The notes under the pieces are model-generated. The model saw nothing but the letters and a program-made list of their open reading frames with translations. It had not been told where the DNA came from and made no database searches. A stretch of 64,000 nt of DNA from Closterium sp. Naga37s-1 (Eukaryota > Streptophyta > Zygnematophyceae > Desmidiales > Closteriaceae), in assembly GCA_947471745.1 (NCBI GenBank), contig CANJKZ010000263.1, forward strand, positions 930,001 to 994,000, read 5' to 3'. Made by a program: the position numbers and the translations under genes. Below are positions 19,941 to 31,816 of the stretch, piece by piece (positions within the stretch are counted from its first letter, which is position 1; each line of letters starts with the position of its first letter).

Positions 19941-20343
19941 CTACAGTCAGTATTAAGGAAGAAGATATTGGTGCCTTTGTGGTGAACCTCTTCCGTGCAC
20001 TTCTCATGCATGGCTTTCAGCACTGCTTCTGTCAAGCTGGCATTGGGATAGCCATTGGCATTCCTAGAACCGAAGCGGTAGAGCTGTCTCATGTATAAAG
20101 CAAGAAAGTGCAAACTTAGTTTTTAGAGTCATCTAAGATTTTTTTTGTGATAGAGCCGTCAATTGGAACAGGTTGGGGCACGAGAGGGCTGCTAAGATAG
20201 GGAAGCGACAGTAAAAGAATGGAAATAGTGAGGGATGCAAGGTAAAAAATGGCACGTACGATGAACTCCCAAGCTTGCCCAATGTGCTGCAGCTGGTCCC
20301 ATGCGCCACCAACATACTCGTCAGCGGTTGCAGAGGTCCACCG
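19941..20343 (-). CDS. Two exons of an unrecognised minus-strand gene (partial)
   Basis: On the minus strand, exon 20343-20260 is preceded by a GTTGTAG acceptor and followed by GTACGT. It reads ADEYVGGAWDQLQHIGQAWE in 28 whole codons. Exon 20083-19941 is preceded by GAGACAG and followed by GTGAGTG. It joins in phase and reads LYRFGSRNANGYPNASLTEA, then KAMHEKCTEEVHHKG. Both exons are free of stops, use balanced codons and have clean splice sites. A further open stretch at 20840-20640 (minus; VRAFLIRNLVRQVFAHTNKK, SVVLLADPGCFRNQAAC) may be an upstream exon. I do not recognise the family. Host gene or old transposase are both possible. Confidence 0.5.
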
Positions 20344-21014
20344 CTACAACTCACCGCGTCGATGAAATGTAAGGTGCACCATAAACCGTCAACCATAACA
20401 TTGAAAGGGCCAGAACGTCAACAAGTCAAAACCAAGGGGGGTGGGAGGATGGGGAGAACTAAGAGAGATACAAGGGGCTGTGGATGGGGGGAGGTGGGCT
20501 TTACCACATAAGTTTGGTTAGAGAGAGGTAAACGGAGAGAGTTGTTAAAGGAGTGAAAGAATGCCAACTGGTAGTCTCGTGCATGGGCATGCAAGAAGCT
20601 GAATAAGCCTACTAGGATAATTAAAATGGTTTTGAGAGAACAAAATAAGAGGCTGAAAAGCAGCTATAGATTGCAAGTAGATTCTGCAAGCAGCTTGATT
20701 TCGAAAGCAACCAGGATCCGCAAGCAGAACAACAGATTGGCTGAAGAGCTTCTTGTTGGTGTGTGCAAAGACTTGTCGGACGAGGTTCCTAATGAGGAAG
20801 GCACGCACATGGTTGACATTCAATGTGTTCAGCGAATCTGAAAGTTTGGTGATATTGCTATTCCAGGGTGCTTCCACTTCTAATACTTAGGTCGCTTGAC
20901 TTGGTTTCGAGAAAAAAAAATCCTTATAAAACGAGTTTTGGCCTGAGAAGGTGAGCATAGAAAGTAAATGGGAAGACGATGAAAATGGAAAGACCGGATA
21001 AAACACACTTCTCC

Positions 21015-21095
21015 CCCCCATTCCTCATACATACACACACATGCACATCCACACACACATACACACACACATATGCACTTGCGCATACTCGCATG
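21015..21095. repeat. CA-rich microsatellite
   Basis: CATACATACACACACATGCA-type dinucleotide repeats immediately left of copia B. Confidence 0.8.
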
Positions 21096-21105
21096 CACAT
21101 ATCCA

Positions 21106-21224
21106 TGTCAGAACCATATTGTAGGCTGTAGTGGGGTTGACAATATGGGGTACAACTCTTTTAGGTTTTCATATTTGTACCCACCTGCTTCCTAGTTGAT
21201 TTCATTCCTCGTACGTTTCTCACA
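21106..21224 (+). repeat. Left LTR of copia B with primer-binding site
   Basis: 119 bp, TGTCAGAACCATATTGTAGG to CGTACGTTTCTCACA, followed by TGGTATAGAGCGGG (Met-tRNA type). Its centre (GGCTGTAGTGGGG, GGGGTACAAC) is shared with the LTRs of C, D and F, placing them in one LTR superfamily. Confidence 0.88.
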
Positions 21225-22004
21225 TGGTATAGAGCGGGTTCCCTAGTGGGACCGTTTATTTTTTTTTTTGAAGGGCCCACCACCTGATTTTTTTTTTCCT
21301 GCCCTGCCCGAAGCGCGCCTCGGGCTCTGCCCTACGGCCGCCCTTAGCGGCCCGCCCTGACGACGCGGCCCTTAGCGGCTCGCCCGCCCTTTCGTCGCGG
21401 CCCTGCGCGGCCCGCCCGCCCCTTCGTCGCGGCCCTGCGCGGCCCGCCCGCCCCTTCGTCGCGGACCTGCGCGGCTCGCCCGCCCCTTCGTCGCGGCCCT
21501 GCGCGGCCCGCCCGCCCCTTCGTCGCGGCCCTGCGTGGCCTGCCCGCCCGTCATCGCGGCCCTCCACGGCCCGCCCGCCTCGTCGTCGCGTCCCCCCCCC
21601 CTTACCCTGCAGCAGTCGCCCCTGCTGCCGTAGTAGCGGCTCTGCTGCCGCCGTCGAGCCTACAGCCGCCGGTGCGACCGCCGCTGTCGTCGCCGCTGCG
21701 GCCCCGCCGTCACGGCCCTGCCCTGCTGCCCTGACGTGGCCTTGTCCTGCCGCCGAGCCGCGGCCCTGCCCTGCCGCCTTGTCGCGGCCCCTACCCTACT
21801 GGCGCGTCACGGCCCTGCCCCACCATTCGCGGCCTCTACTCTCCCCTCCCGCCACTGGTAAGCGCACCGCCGCACCCATGCCGCCTTGCCGGGCCGCGCC
21901 GCCCTACCGAACCGCACCGCCCTTGCGAGCCGCGCCGCCCTGCCGAGTCGAGTTGCTCCTGTTGCTACTGCTGCTACTAGGCTACTGCTGCTACTCGTGC
22001 TGTC

Positions 22005-23260
22005 ATGGCTAGCCCTAATGTCCTTACCTTCGATGCTGAGGGTCAAGCGGTCGATTTTGAGGCCTGGGTCGATGATCTGCAGCTATTTCTGCAGTGCAAT
22101 AGCAAGGACGGAGTCTCGCTTTTTTATCTCACGTCTGGCGCATCTGCTGCACCTGCTGCTGATGCTGACAGTGCTGTTCGCTCGCAGTGGACCACGCGCG
22201 ATGCTGCTGCCCGTCTTGCTATTCACAGTCACCTACCGTCTGCTGAGCGCGCGCACTTTAGCCAGTACAAGACTGCTAGGACTCTGTACGACGCTGTTGT
22301 TGCGCGCTACTCCTCCCCTGCCACTGCTGCCCTTAGCCGCCTCATGCTGCCGTACCTGTTCCCTGACCTAGCTGCTTTTGCCACAGTCGCTGACCTCATT
22401 ACGCACCTCCGCACTAGTGACACTCGCTACCGCGCTGCGCTTCCTGCCGAGTTCTGCGCCGCGAACCCCCCCCCCTATGTACATCACTCTCTACTACCTA
22501 GTCACCCGACTCCCTGACACCCTTCGCTCGGTCAGGGACCACTTCCTCTCCCTTTGCCCCACCACGCTCACCGTTGACCTCCTCGAGGAGCGCCTCCTTG
22601 CAGCAGAGAAGAGTATAGTCGCTGTAGGAGCCTCTCGTGGTGACCCTCGTGCCCCTTTCTTTGAGGGGTGCTCCCCCGTCCCTCTTTTGCCCTCTGTTGC
22701 CTCTGCTGCTGCTGTCGACCTCGTTGGCACCGAGTCGGTCGGCGCTGCGTCTGTTCCTAGTGGGAGGCGCCGCAGCGGCAGGAGCAAGGGGGGCAAGGGT
22801 GCTGGAGGGGATGGCGCGGGCGGCGGTGGTGGCAGTGGAGGCGGCGGAGGGGGTGGGGGTGGAGGTGGGGGTGGTGGCGGGAGTGGGGGCTTCGGTAGCG
22901 GTGGTGGAGGTGGAGGCGGCGGAGGCAGCGGCAGTGGGGGTGGAGGTGGCGGCGACGGCGGCGGCGGTGGGGGTGGCGGCGGCGGTGGTGCTGGTCGGGG
23001 TGGCGCTGTGCAGCGCAGAGGCTTTGGTGGTGGTCAGCGCCAGCAGCAGCAGCGCCCTCATGAGACCCTGTCGCCCCAGCAGCTTCGTGAGTGGTACGCT
23101 GGGCGTGGGAGGTCTGGGGGTGCTGGTCCCTGCGCTTACGTTCTCCGCAACGGCGACCGCAGTGGGGAGACGCGCGGAGGGCCGCACGCCACGCAGCGCT
23201 GTTTTGGCCGCCTGACTAACGCCTGGCGTACACAGTTTCCTGACTCCACTGAGATCCCAC
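22005..23260 (+). pseudogene. gag region of copia B
   Basis: It begins MASPNVLTFDAEGQAVDFEA, with WVDDLQLFLQCNSKDGVSLF, SQWTTRDAAARLAI and LPYLFPDLAAFATVADLITH: a copia gag core homologous to the one at 7623. A long GGGGS-like linker (22800-23010) and a QQLREWYAGRG segment follow. No CCHC knuckle was found. Confidence 0.75.
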
Positions 23261-23329
23261 GCTGGGTGATCTGCTTAAGTCGGGGGTTGCTATCTTTGAT
23301 CTTGATTATGATGCTATCCTTGCTGCTAT

Positions 23330-25700
23330 GTATGCTGTGTCTATTAGTGCTGAGGGTGACTGTTACCTGTGTGTTCCGCCCGACCCGGGCATTGAGGCTG
23401 CTGCTCTAGGTGCTAGTGAGTCTGCTGCTCCAGGTGCTGGTGAGTCTACTGCCCCAGGTACTGGTGAGTCTGCTATCTCAGGTACCGCGTCGGCTCAGGC
23501 CTTACACACTTTCACCCTTGACTATGGTGCTTCCCGCTCCTTCTTTCGCGACTGCGCCACACTTTCGCCGCTCAGTCGGCCAGTGGCAGTCTCTCTGGCT
23601 GACCCCTCTGGGGGTCCGGTCCTTGCACACTCCTCCACGGTTCTGCTGTGTCCGGCGGTCCCGTCTGGATCTTTGTCTGGCCTCCACCTCCCCTCGTTCT
23701 CCACGAACTTGGTGAGTGGAGCTGACCTTCAGGACGCGTGGGTTGACCAGTTCACTCCTAGAGGTCAGTGTTGGATGCACGTCATCCTGAGTGCATGTCA
23801 TCCTAACGTCCTGCCGAGTGCTGGTGCTATTCATGCGTGCATTGTTTGCATGAGCATATGTCAATGTGCATGGCTGTTGGATATTATCATCTCTGTGTTT
23901 TTCTTTAAGTTTAAATGCTTGATAATGCAGGAGAGATCCAGAGCTTTCCAACGATACCAAGATCGCCTTATTCCGATCAAGATCGCCCAAGTTACAAGAT
24001 TTCCAAGACTTTGCTTTCTTATTACCTTTTGGGGTTATATATAATTTGGGTGATTACTTGGACATGACTATAAAGGGATCTTTGGTTGGGTGGTTAGGGA
24101 AGGCAACTTTGACTTTTGGATTGGGGTGGCTAGAAGTTTCTAGCATGGGTTGCAAATGTTGCAACACCTAGGCAAAATCCAACTAGATTGGATTTTGCAT
24201 GTGACACCTCAAGAACCTCATGATGAGGGTTGCATCCTTGATGCTATGAAGGTTCCTACCATCCTTCCCTAGCTCTTGGAGAACCCCTTCCCTCTGATGG
24301 TTCTCTTGGAAGTCCCCAACTCCAACTTCCTATCCACTAATGTTTGTACTTCCTCTACCATTCTAGTCATGCGGCTGCTGGACCGTTTTACTTGGTTCTC
24401 ACTCTCTAGACCATCTTAACGACTGATTCAACTTGGAGATGGTAGCTAAGCCTAAGGCGCAACTTCCTACCGAGCGGATCTGCGTTTAGTTGAGAATTGA
24501 GTTCGTCGTAAGTTCTCAAAGTGACGGATCCTGAACAACAGTCAGCGGGTGACCCACTGTTCGTGTACTCGGATGGGCCGACACCTGGCCACGTTCACCC
24601 GTCAGCCTGGGTCGAGCCTGTACACCCTGACTACCGTGTCTCCTCCGGTTGCTGAGTCTGGTCAGGTAGCTGCGCCGGGTCAGGTGTTTGTTGCAGCGTC
24701 CCGGTCGAGTCCTGAGTCTGCCCCCTGCTCGTGTCGCCTCCTGTCTCACCAGACTCTCCTTTGGCACCACCGTCTTGGTCACCCCTCCCTGCCTCATCTC
24801 CGAGGCATGGCCTCCCGTGTCCTTGTCACTGGTCTTCCCCGGTCTCTCCCTCCCCTCCCCCCGGGGCCTGCCCCTACCTGCGTTCCTTGCATCGAGGGGC
24901 GGCAGCGCGTCGCTCCTCACTCCACCGAGTTCCCTCCGACGGAGGCTCCCTTGCAGACTCTTCACATGGACGTGTGGGGCCCAGCCCGCGTCCGTGGACA
25001 GGGTCACGAGCGCTACTTTCTGCTAGTCGTTGACGACTTCTCGCGTTACACCACAGTCTTCTCCTTGCGCCGCAAGGGTGAGGTCACTGAGGTGCTGATC
25101 CACTGGATCCGCGCTGCTCGTCGTCAGCTCAGCGAGAGTTTCGGCTCGGACCTTCCTGTTCTGCGTCTGCACTCCGACAAAGGTGGAGAGTATTCCTCCG
25201 ACCTGCTGCAGGCCTTCTGTCGAGCGGAGGGTATCCGCCAGACGTTCACGCTTCCGGCCTCTCCACAGCAAAATGGGATTGCTGAGCGCCGCATTGGCAT
25301 GGTCATGGACGTCGCTCGTACGTCCATGATCCATGCGGCTGCTCCCCATTTTCTGTGTCCGTTCGCGGATTAGTACGCGGCACATCAGATCAACCTCCAG
25401 CCCCAGGTCTCCGTGCTGGAGACCACACCTACTCTTCGGTGGACGGGTAAGGTTGGCGATGCGTCTGCATTCCGTGTCTGGGGATCTCGAGCTTTCGTCC
25501 GCGACTTGTCTGCGGACAAGCTGTCCTCCCTGACGTGCGTCTTCCTTGGCTTCCCCCCTGACGCGCCTGGTTGGCAGTTTTACCACCCCACCTCGCACCG
25601 TGTTCTGTCCTCTCAGGACGTCACGTTTGACGAGTCGGTTCCTTACTACCATCTCTTCCCCTACCGCACTGCCCCCCTCCCCCCCCCGCCACTCTTCCTC
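23330..25700 (+). pseudogene. Protease and integrase region of copia B (interrupted by a solo LTR)
   Basis: A protease-like motif (TLDYGAS, where related copies have TLDSGAS) lies near 23514. After the 772-bp insert come HHRLGHPSLPHLRGM (about 24765-24810), DVWGPARVRGQGHERYF (24970), LRLHSDKGGEYSSDLL (25160) and QNGIAERRIGMVMDVA (25270), the integrase zinc region and catalytic core. It is a fossil region. Confidence 0.75.
23769..24540. mobile_element. Solo LTR (TGTTGGATGC family), copy 1, inside copia B
   Basis: 772 bp from TGTTGGATGCACGTCATCC to GGATCCTGAACAACA, flanked by an exact 5-bp duplication GTCAG (23764-23768 and 24541-24545). It has no coding content. TGTTG...CAACA ends with a 5-bp duplication are typical of LTRs, often Gypsy-type. 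A second copy with its own duplication lies at 42265-43001. Confidence 0.85.
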
Positions 25701-25799
25701 GCGCCAGGTCCTCCCCCGGTAGACCCCCTCCCCCCTCAGGGTCCTGCCCCCTCAGGTGTGTCCCAGGTAGACGCAGTTGAGCCTGTCGAGGTAGCGGTT

Positions 25800-26490
25800 G
25801 ACTCTGGTGCTGCTAGGGGTGCTGAGCCTGCGGGTGCCGGGTCTGGGGGTGCTGAGCCTGAGCGTGTGGAGCCTGGGGGTGCTGAGTTTGGGTTTGCTGA
25901 GCCTGAGCGTCTGGAGTCTGGGGGTGCGGAGCCTGAGGGTGCTGAGCCTCCGCGTGTGGAGTCTGGAGGTGCTGCGCCTGGGGGTCCTTCGGGTGCTTCG
26001 TCCCGGCGGGAGCCACACTCTCCACAGCAGCTGCGCGAGTGGTTTGCTCGCCGCTGGAGCCGTGCTGCTGGAGCTGTGGTGCTACTGGCGCTGGAGGTCC
26101 TGCTGCTGCTGGAGCTGCTGGGGGTTCTGGTGCCACTCGTCCCGGAGGTGCTCGTACTGGAGGTACTGGAGCTGCTGGGCCTGGTGGTGCTGCTGGGGAT
26201 GGAGCTGCTGGAGGGGCTGGAGCTGGCGGTGCTGCTGGAGCAGGCGCTGCTGGAGGCACTGGTGCTGGCGCTACTGGAGCTGCTGGGCCTTCTGGTGGTC
26301 CTGCTGGAGCTGGAGCTGCTGGAGGTGCTGGCGCTGGAGGTGCTGCTGGAGCCGCTGCTCCTGGGGGTGCTGGAGTTGGCGCTACTGGAGTTGCTGGATG
26401 TGCTGGTGGAGCTGGTGGTGCAGCTGGAGTTGGGGCTGCCGCTGAGGGTGCTGGTGCTGTCCCTGCTGGTTCTGGAGGCGCTGCGCGACC
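25800..26490 (+). repeat. Gly/Ala/Glu-rich linker repeats of copia B
   Basis: GGTGCTGAGCCTGAGCGTG-type units (25810-25990), then GGTGCTGCTGGAGCTGGAGC-type units (26050-26470), with a GAAGAGGTG-like Gly-rich reading in the coding frame. Position and style match 10480-11320 and 48430-49500. Confidence 0.75.
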
Positions 26491-26599
26491 GAGGCCGTAC
26501 TTCGTTCCGCTCCTTCAGCAGGTTCTTGGTCTCCCGCCTTCTAGTGGTCCTGCTCCTTCCTTAGAGTGTCCACCGCCTGTCCAGTCCCAGTCACAGTTA

Positions 26600-28716
26600 C
26601 AGCCAGCCTCCCCACTGGGGGTCTTATGGAGCGTCGTGAGCCTGAGTCTCGTCTTGCGTCGCCTGTTCGTGCTGCTCGCACTGGTCATCGTGGTTCGCGT
26701 CAGCGTCCTCCTCCTATCCCTGGCACACACCAGATAGCTCTACGTCCGTCCACTTCTCCGCAGCGTGTCCCACTGCCGTCTCCTCCTGCGTCCTCTCTTC
26801 CTGCCCTTGCTGACCCTAGGTCTGACTCCCTTCGTGCTGCTAGTCCTACTGTCACGCGTCTCCTGGCCACTGTTGTCACTGACCCTTCCTTTGTGTCCAC
26901 TCCTGCGTATGCCTTAGTTGCTGAGCTTGTCGACTTTGCTGCTCACTGTCGTCTAGACTACGCCGCGAGTCTTGTTGCTGAGTCTGAGTCTGTCTGTCCT
27001 CCGTCCGTTGAGGGTGAGTGTGCTCTTGGCACGGATGTGCTTGAGGACAAGCAGGAGGACTTTGAGTGCTTTGCAGCCGTTGTACCTCATCCCGTGTCCA
27101 TGCTGATTGCACCTGAGGGAGACCCGGATGCACCAGACATCCCGACCCTGCGCTCTTACGCAGAGGCGATAGAGGGTCCCTACTCCTCTCAGTGGCAGTC
27201 AGCCATGGACGCAGAGATGGCATCCTGGAAGTCCACAGGCACCTACGTCGACGAGGTTCCCCCTCCTGGGGCAAACATCGTCAGTGGCATGTGGATTTTC
27301 AGGGTGAAGCGGCTGCCGGGTTCTCCGCCTGTCTTCAAGGCGCGTTACGTTGCTCGAGGCTTCAGTCAGCGACAGGGAGTTGACTTCTTCCATACCTTCT
27401 CCCCGACCCCGAAGATGACCACTCTTCGGGTTCTGCTGCACGTCGTTGCTCAGCGTGACTACGAGCTTCACTCTCTTGAGTTCAGCACTGCTTTCCTACA
27501 GGGCAGCCTCCACAAGGAGATCTGGCTGCGCCGCCCACCTGGCTTCACTGGGTCGTTTCCTCCTGGTACCCACTGGAGCCTCCGACGGCCAGTCTACGGT
27601 CTCCGCCAGGCGCCCCGTGAGTGGCACGACACACTGAGGACTACGCTTGTGGCTCTTGGGTATGCTCCTTCTACTGCTGACCCATCGCTGTCTCTGCGCA
27701 CCGACACTTCGCTGCCGCCGTTCTACATCCTCGTGTACGTCGACGACTTGGTCTTTGCCACTGCTGACACTGAGGGACTCGCCCACGTGAAGTCGGAGCT
27801 GTAGAAGAGAACACGTGCACAGACCTGGGTGAGCTGCGCAGCTATCTTGGCTTGCAGATGACTCGGGACAGAGCACGACGCACCATTACCTTGACTCAGT
27901 CACACATGGTGCAGCAGGTCCTTCAGCGCTTTGACTTCACGTACTCCTCGCCTCAGGCAACTCCTCTGTCTACTCGCCACTCGCTCTCAGCTCTGCCTTC
28001 GGATGAGTCCGTAGAGCCGAATGGCCCGTACCCAGAGCTTGTTGGCTGCCTCATGTACCTGATGACCTGCACTCGACCTGCCTTGGCATACCCTCTTAGC
28101 AGCTTGGCGCGCTATGTTGCTCCTGGGAGACACAGACCAGAGCACATGGCTGCACCTAAGAGGGTGTTGCGCTACCTGTCCAGTACGTCAGGCATGGTGC
28201 TCGTGCTTGGAGGACGGGCTCGAGTTGTCCTCACTGGTCACGCAAACGCTTCTTGGGTTGACGACTTGGCTACGCAGCGGTCGTCACAGGGTTACACCTT
28301 CAGCCTTGGTTCCGGCTCTGTTTCGTGGCGGTCTACCCGCTCGTTCTCTGTTCTCAGCTCCAGTTGTGAGGCTAAGATCTACGCAGGGGCCATGGCTGCA
28401 CAGGAGTTACGCTGGCTCACCTACCTGCTGACCGACTTGGGAGAGGCGCCTCGTTCTCCTCCAGTTCTGTACGTCGACAACAAGGCCATGCTGGCCTTGT
28501 GTCAGGAGCACAGACTGGAGCACAGAACGAAGCACATTGCTCTGCGCTACTTCCTTGCTCGAGAGTTGCAGCAGCGTGGCCAGCTTCGTCTTGCTTACGT
28601 GGCCTCTCGGGCCAACACTGCTGATATCTTCACCAAGGCACTTCAGCCTTGTGATCATCAGCGTTTCTGTACTATGCTAGGTCTTGTGCCTACCGGACCT
28701 CACTTACTTACCTCTT
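26600..28716 (+). pseudogene. Reverse transcriptase and RNase H region of copia B
   Basis: RT_2 motifs are present (WIFRVKRLPGSPPVFKARYV, QGSLHKEIWLRRPPGFTGSF, VYGLRQAPREWHDTLR) and the catalytic YVDDLVFA near 27736. RNase H follows: GHANASWVDDLATQRSSQG, VLYVDNKAMLALCQEH, ADIFTKALQPCDHQRF, ending near 28716. It is the best preserved RT of the window, within an element that is broken overall. Confidence 0.8.
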
Positions 28717-28938
28717 GACTTTGCTTGTACTGTGATCTATATATACCTGCACCTGCATGCTTACCCTTGCTAGGTTGAGATCACTGTCTTGCTTGTTCAC
28801 CTTGATTTATAATCCTGCATGTGAACTGGCCTTGTGGCCTTGAACTTGTGCTCAGAGTGTGTGGTGACGTTGTGATCCACCCTGAGCTTGACCTTGGCTT
28901 GTTCTCTTGCTTGTCCCCCCACTTTGCCTATGGGGGTG

Positions 28939-29057
28939 TGTCAGAACCATATTGTAGGCTGTAGTGGGGTTGATAATATGGGGTACAACTCTTTTAGGTT
29001 TTCATATTTGTACCCACCTGCTTTCTAGTTGATTTCATTCCTCGTACGTTTCTCACA
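28939..29057 (+). repeat. Right LTR of copia B
   Basis: 119 bp, identical to the left LTR except at two positions. The polypurine tract TATGGGGGTG precedes it and ATTCA follows. Confidence 0.88.
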
Positions 29058-29491
29058 ATTCACACACTCTTACAATCGTATGCAAACTCATACCTTGAAG
29101 TCGGCAACCAGTGCATGTACTAACTATATATATCAACTTATATACCTTCCGGAGATTGTTTGCAATGCACAAGTACACCGTCCTAACGTACGCTACTAGT
29201 TCTTGCCGGAGATACTCTGTGCAACAATGATGTTCGTACCCTCGCCCAACTTAGTCTACACCCAACACCCAATCCCCTGAAATTCCTCTCCTTTGCTATT
29301 GGCACCTGATGAAGGGCAGCAAAAAAACGCTCATACTGTGCTTGCATACCTGCCTAAATGCCGCCAATTCTTATGGGACATCATTGGTCTTGAAAGATCT
29401 CAGGAGCGGATGCAGCAGACAAGCTGTGTTCGCTATCTCTGGAGCAGATGCAGCAGACAAGCTGTGTTTGCTAGCCAACATGCCAGCTTAC

Positions 29492-29640
29492 TAATAGTCC
29501 CCACTGCATCTTTTCCTTCCCCGGCACCAGATCTTGCAGCCTCAGGCTGTGCGGCAGAATCCGCGATTGCACCCGCACCAAGAGCAACATAGGAATTCTG
29601 AGCTCCAATGGCAGTCATCGTGATTCCCATTTTATTATCG
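29492..29640 (-). CDS. Possible exon of an unrecognised minus-strand gene
   Basis: The minus strand reads KMGITMTAIGAQNSYVALGA, then GAIADSAAQPEAARSGAGE and GKDAVGTI, ending at a GTAAGC donor. Composition is protein-like and no repeat explains it, but the acceptor side is unclear. Family unknown. It may belong with the open stretch at 29930-30235 on the same strand. Confidence 0.3.
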
Positions 29641-29929
29641 AATATATCCGTAAACTCGATTCAAAAGAGCGCCAGTGCACGACCGTACAGTAGATCACAC
29701 ATGCTGAAACAGGCAGTTCGCCGTCACAACAGACATCCGTCTGGAACAGCTGCAGCAGTCTGGTTTGATCTGGCCGTGAGTCGAGGGGCTGAGAGGGGGG
29801 ACAAAGGGGAAGGCGATGTAGGTGAAACGGATGAGGGTAATTGGAGTAAAAATAGGGCAGCTAAAGTGGTAAAAAATGAAACAAACAAACAAACAAACAA
29901 GAGTCCGCTTATCTGATTTAGTGCCCCTT

Positions 29930-30235
29930 CTTGGTACTTCACTTGCAGCACCGCGAGCATGGCCGCGAGGGATGGCAGGAGAGGCAGGACTACAAACAAC
30001 GACATTAGCATCGATAATGTCGTATGACAGGCGCGACTTTGTAGACGAAGATTGCAGACACTGCCTCTCCCTTTCAAGCAATTCGGACATCATTCTTACT
30101 TTTATCTCCTACTTCTCGTCCGTTGGCAAGCGGTTCGACATCACGGAATCCAGTGACTCAAAGAACGTCGATACTTCTTCGAAGCAATCATCCATATTTT
30201 TTCTGCTGGAAACACCCCAAAGTGTAACTCCATGA
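29930..30235 (-). CDS. Possible exon(s) of an unrecognised minus-strand gene
   Basis: The minus strand reads MDDCFEEVSTFFESLDSVMS, NRLPTDEK, then after a TAG in the same frame MMSELLERERQCLQSSSTKS and SYDIIDANVVVCSPASPA. The charged, helix-prone text looks like real coding sequence split by a stop or a short intron. An (ACAA)n microsatellite lies at 29878-29900. No family recognised. Confidence 0.3.
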
Positions 30236-30239
30236 CTTG

Positions 30240-31400
30240 GCTTCCAGAAAGATGGAGCTACGATGAGTTATTTACCGCTGTCAAATGACGAAGTGCTAAC
30301 TAGATAATGAGGTGAACCAGGGACACTCTCTAGACCTTGAGCGATTGGCCGTGACTTTCTTCGCATTCTGTTAACTTTTCCCATAATATATGAATAGAGA
30401 ATAGGGTGGTCGTAATCAAAGGATAAGATCTGCCCCTTGGAGCATTTCAAAGGGCCACGTGCTCAATCTTTAAATTAGTCGTCCATTGTGTGGAGGTAAA
30501 TGTTTTTATGCGGCGAGCATAGTAATTTAAGTATACGAAGAGAGGAGGATGCGCCCCGACTCGAAGGAATATTGGTTTGAACTTGGAAGTCAGAGCTGTT
30601 TGACTCGTAAGAAGTGAAAATGAAGAAATCTAGGTTATTGTTTCGCTTTTTTTTTTCAAACGTTGGCATATCCAAAGGCGCTGACACATTAGAAGCGTAC
30701 CTTCAATTAGTACAGCTGCAAACAATATTCAGGTTGGAGCGTTGTTCACTGAAAATCAGCAATGCAAACTCTGTAACAATAAAGGAAGCTACCATTGATA
30801 TGGCAAATCGTACGATCGATTCTCACACAACTTATCCTGGAGCATATATGATCCGGGCTTACTGTTGACTGCTATTGGGATCTAGAAGCTACTAACCACA
30901 CCTTTAATTCACACTTAACAGTCCACACGGGGTCACCTCCAAGGGTCCTTGGGTGCTTGGCATGGCCAGCCCCTATCCAAGGGTCCGTGTTATGTCGAGG
31001 GACACGCTAAGTGTGAAAACAATAGTGTGCATTAGAGCATTCCCAAGACTCCTTGCGCAGCGTTATGACGACGAACTGGTCGTGTGCAGAAAGTTCTCTT
31101 CACGTCAATACGATGATAGAGAAAAACTTCACTCAAAAGGATTTTTTTTTTTACAACTGAACATAAGCACGCATTTATATTTCGCCTAGCACACAAGCAT
31201 AAGAAAGCACAAAGGAGTTGTTTAACTATACTTCAGGACTTCGCCAGATGCGCCAAGGAAAACGGTTGTCGAACTGCTTCGGAATTTGGCTTGGTTCTCC
31301 CCTGTAGAATAACTGTCTTCAAATTTCATGTCTGCCAAATTCTCCTGCTGACTCCCTTCGTGAACGTTCGTGACTTCTCGTGCGCAATCATAAACACTCG
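30240..31400. other. AT-rich stretch without recognised genes
   Basis: A plus-strand open stretch (30614-30868) and a second one (30953-31189) are short, have no recognisable domain and no clear splice context. Base composition differs sharply from the GC-rich mobile elements on both sides. Confidence 0.4.
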
Positions 31401-31816
31401 TGTGAGATTACCGTTTTCACGAAGTCTCACAGTTGAAAAACGGTTTTCACCGTTTTTCTCCTGTATCGAAATTGTCTGTTTAAGCGCGCGATCTTTCCAG
31501 CGAAGTTACTTGTAAGTCGAGTCAACGCGGGATACGGTTTTTCAACCGTAATCCCGAGCACCCCCACAATTGCAACCATGCACGACCGATATTTCGGTCG
31601 TGCTGTACAGTGCGCTGTACTGCGCGTGGGGAGGGCGATCATTCGCCCTGTCCTGTTGCGATCGTGGGCCATGCCACGCTCGCAACAGGGCGAAGGCACA
31701 CGCGCGGGCCTGAGGGCCCATACGCACGATCAGGACCCCACGCGCGGGTCCCGATTTCCTCGCGTGGTTGACCTTGACCATCGCGAGAAAATATCCAAGG
31801 GTCAACATTGACCCTT
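31401..31816. repeat. Cluster of about ten short near-perfect hairpins
   Basis: Inverted repeats, with stems: TGTGAGA 31401-31431; GAAAAACGG 31435-31458; CGGGATACGGTT 31528-31556; GCACGACCGA 31580-31603; GTACAG 31605-31620; AGGGCGA 31632-31649; CCTGTTGCGA plus CGTGG 31652-31689; GGGCC 31706-31719; CTCGCGTGGT 31759-31787; AAGGGTCA 31797-31816. Most stems are perfect with loops of 4-8 bases, and the stem sequences differ from one another. Such density is not expected by chance. No element ends or genes were found around it. Confidence 0.8.

Larger units (their letters stand above)
21106..29057 (+). mobile_element. Ty1/copia LTR retrotransposon B, both LTRs present, coding region broken
   Basis: 119-bp LTRs at 21106-21224 and 28939-29057 (TGTCAGAACC to TTTCTCACA) differ at two positions. 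The flanks are ATCCA (21101-21105) and ATTCA (29058-29062), a target duplication with one mismatch. A primer site TGGTATAGAGC follows the left LTR and the polypurine tract CTATGGGGGTG precedes the right one. Order inside: GC-rich leader, gag, protease, integrase, Gly/Ala linker, RT, RNase H, the normal copia order. A 772-bp solo LTR lies inside. Several breaks are visible, so it looks dead, but the near-identical LTRs point to a fairly recent insertion. Confidence 0.88.

Noticed and set aside
30614-30868. 85-codon plus-strand frame in AT-rich DNA
   Set aside because: It is short, has no domain and no splice context. It could be chance and is kept only as part of a region note.
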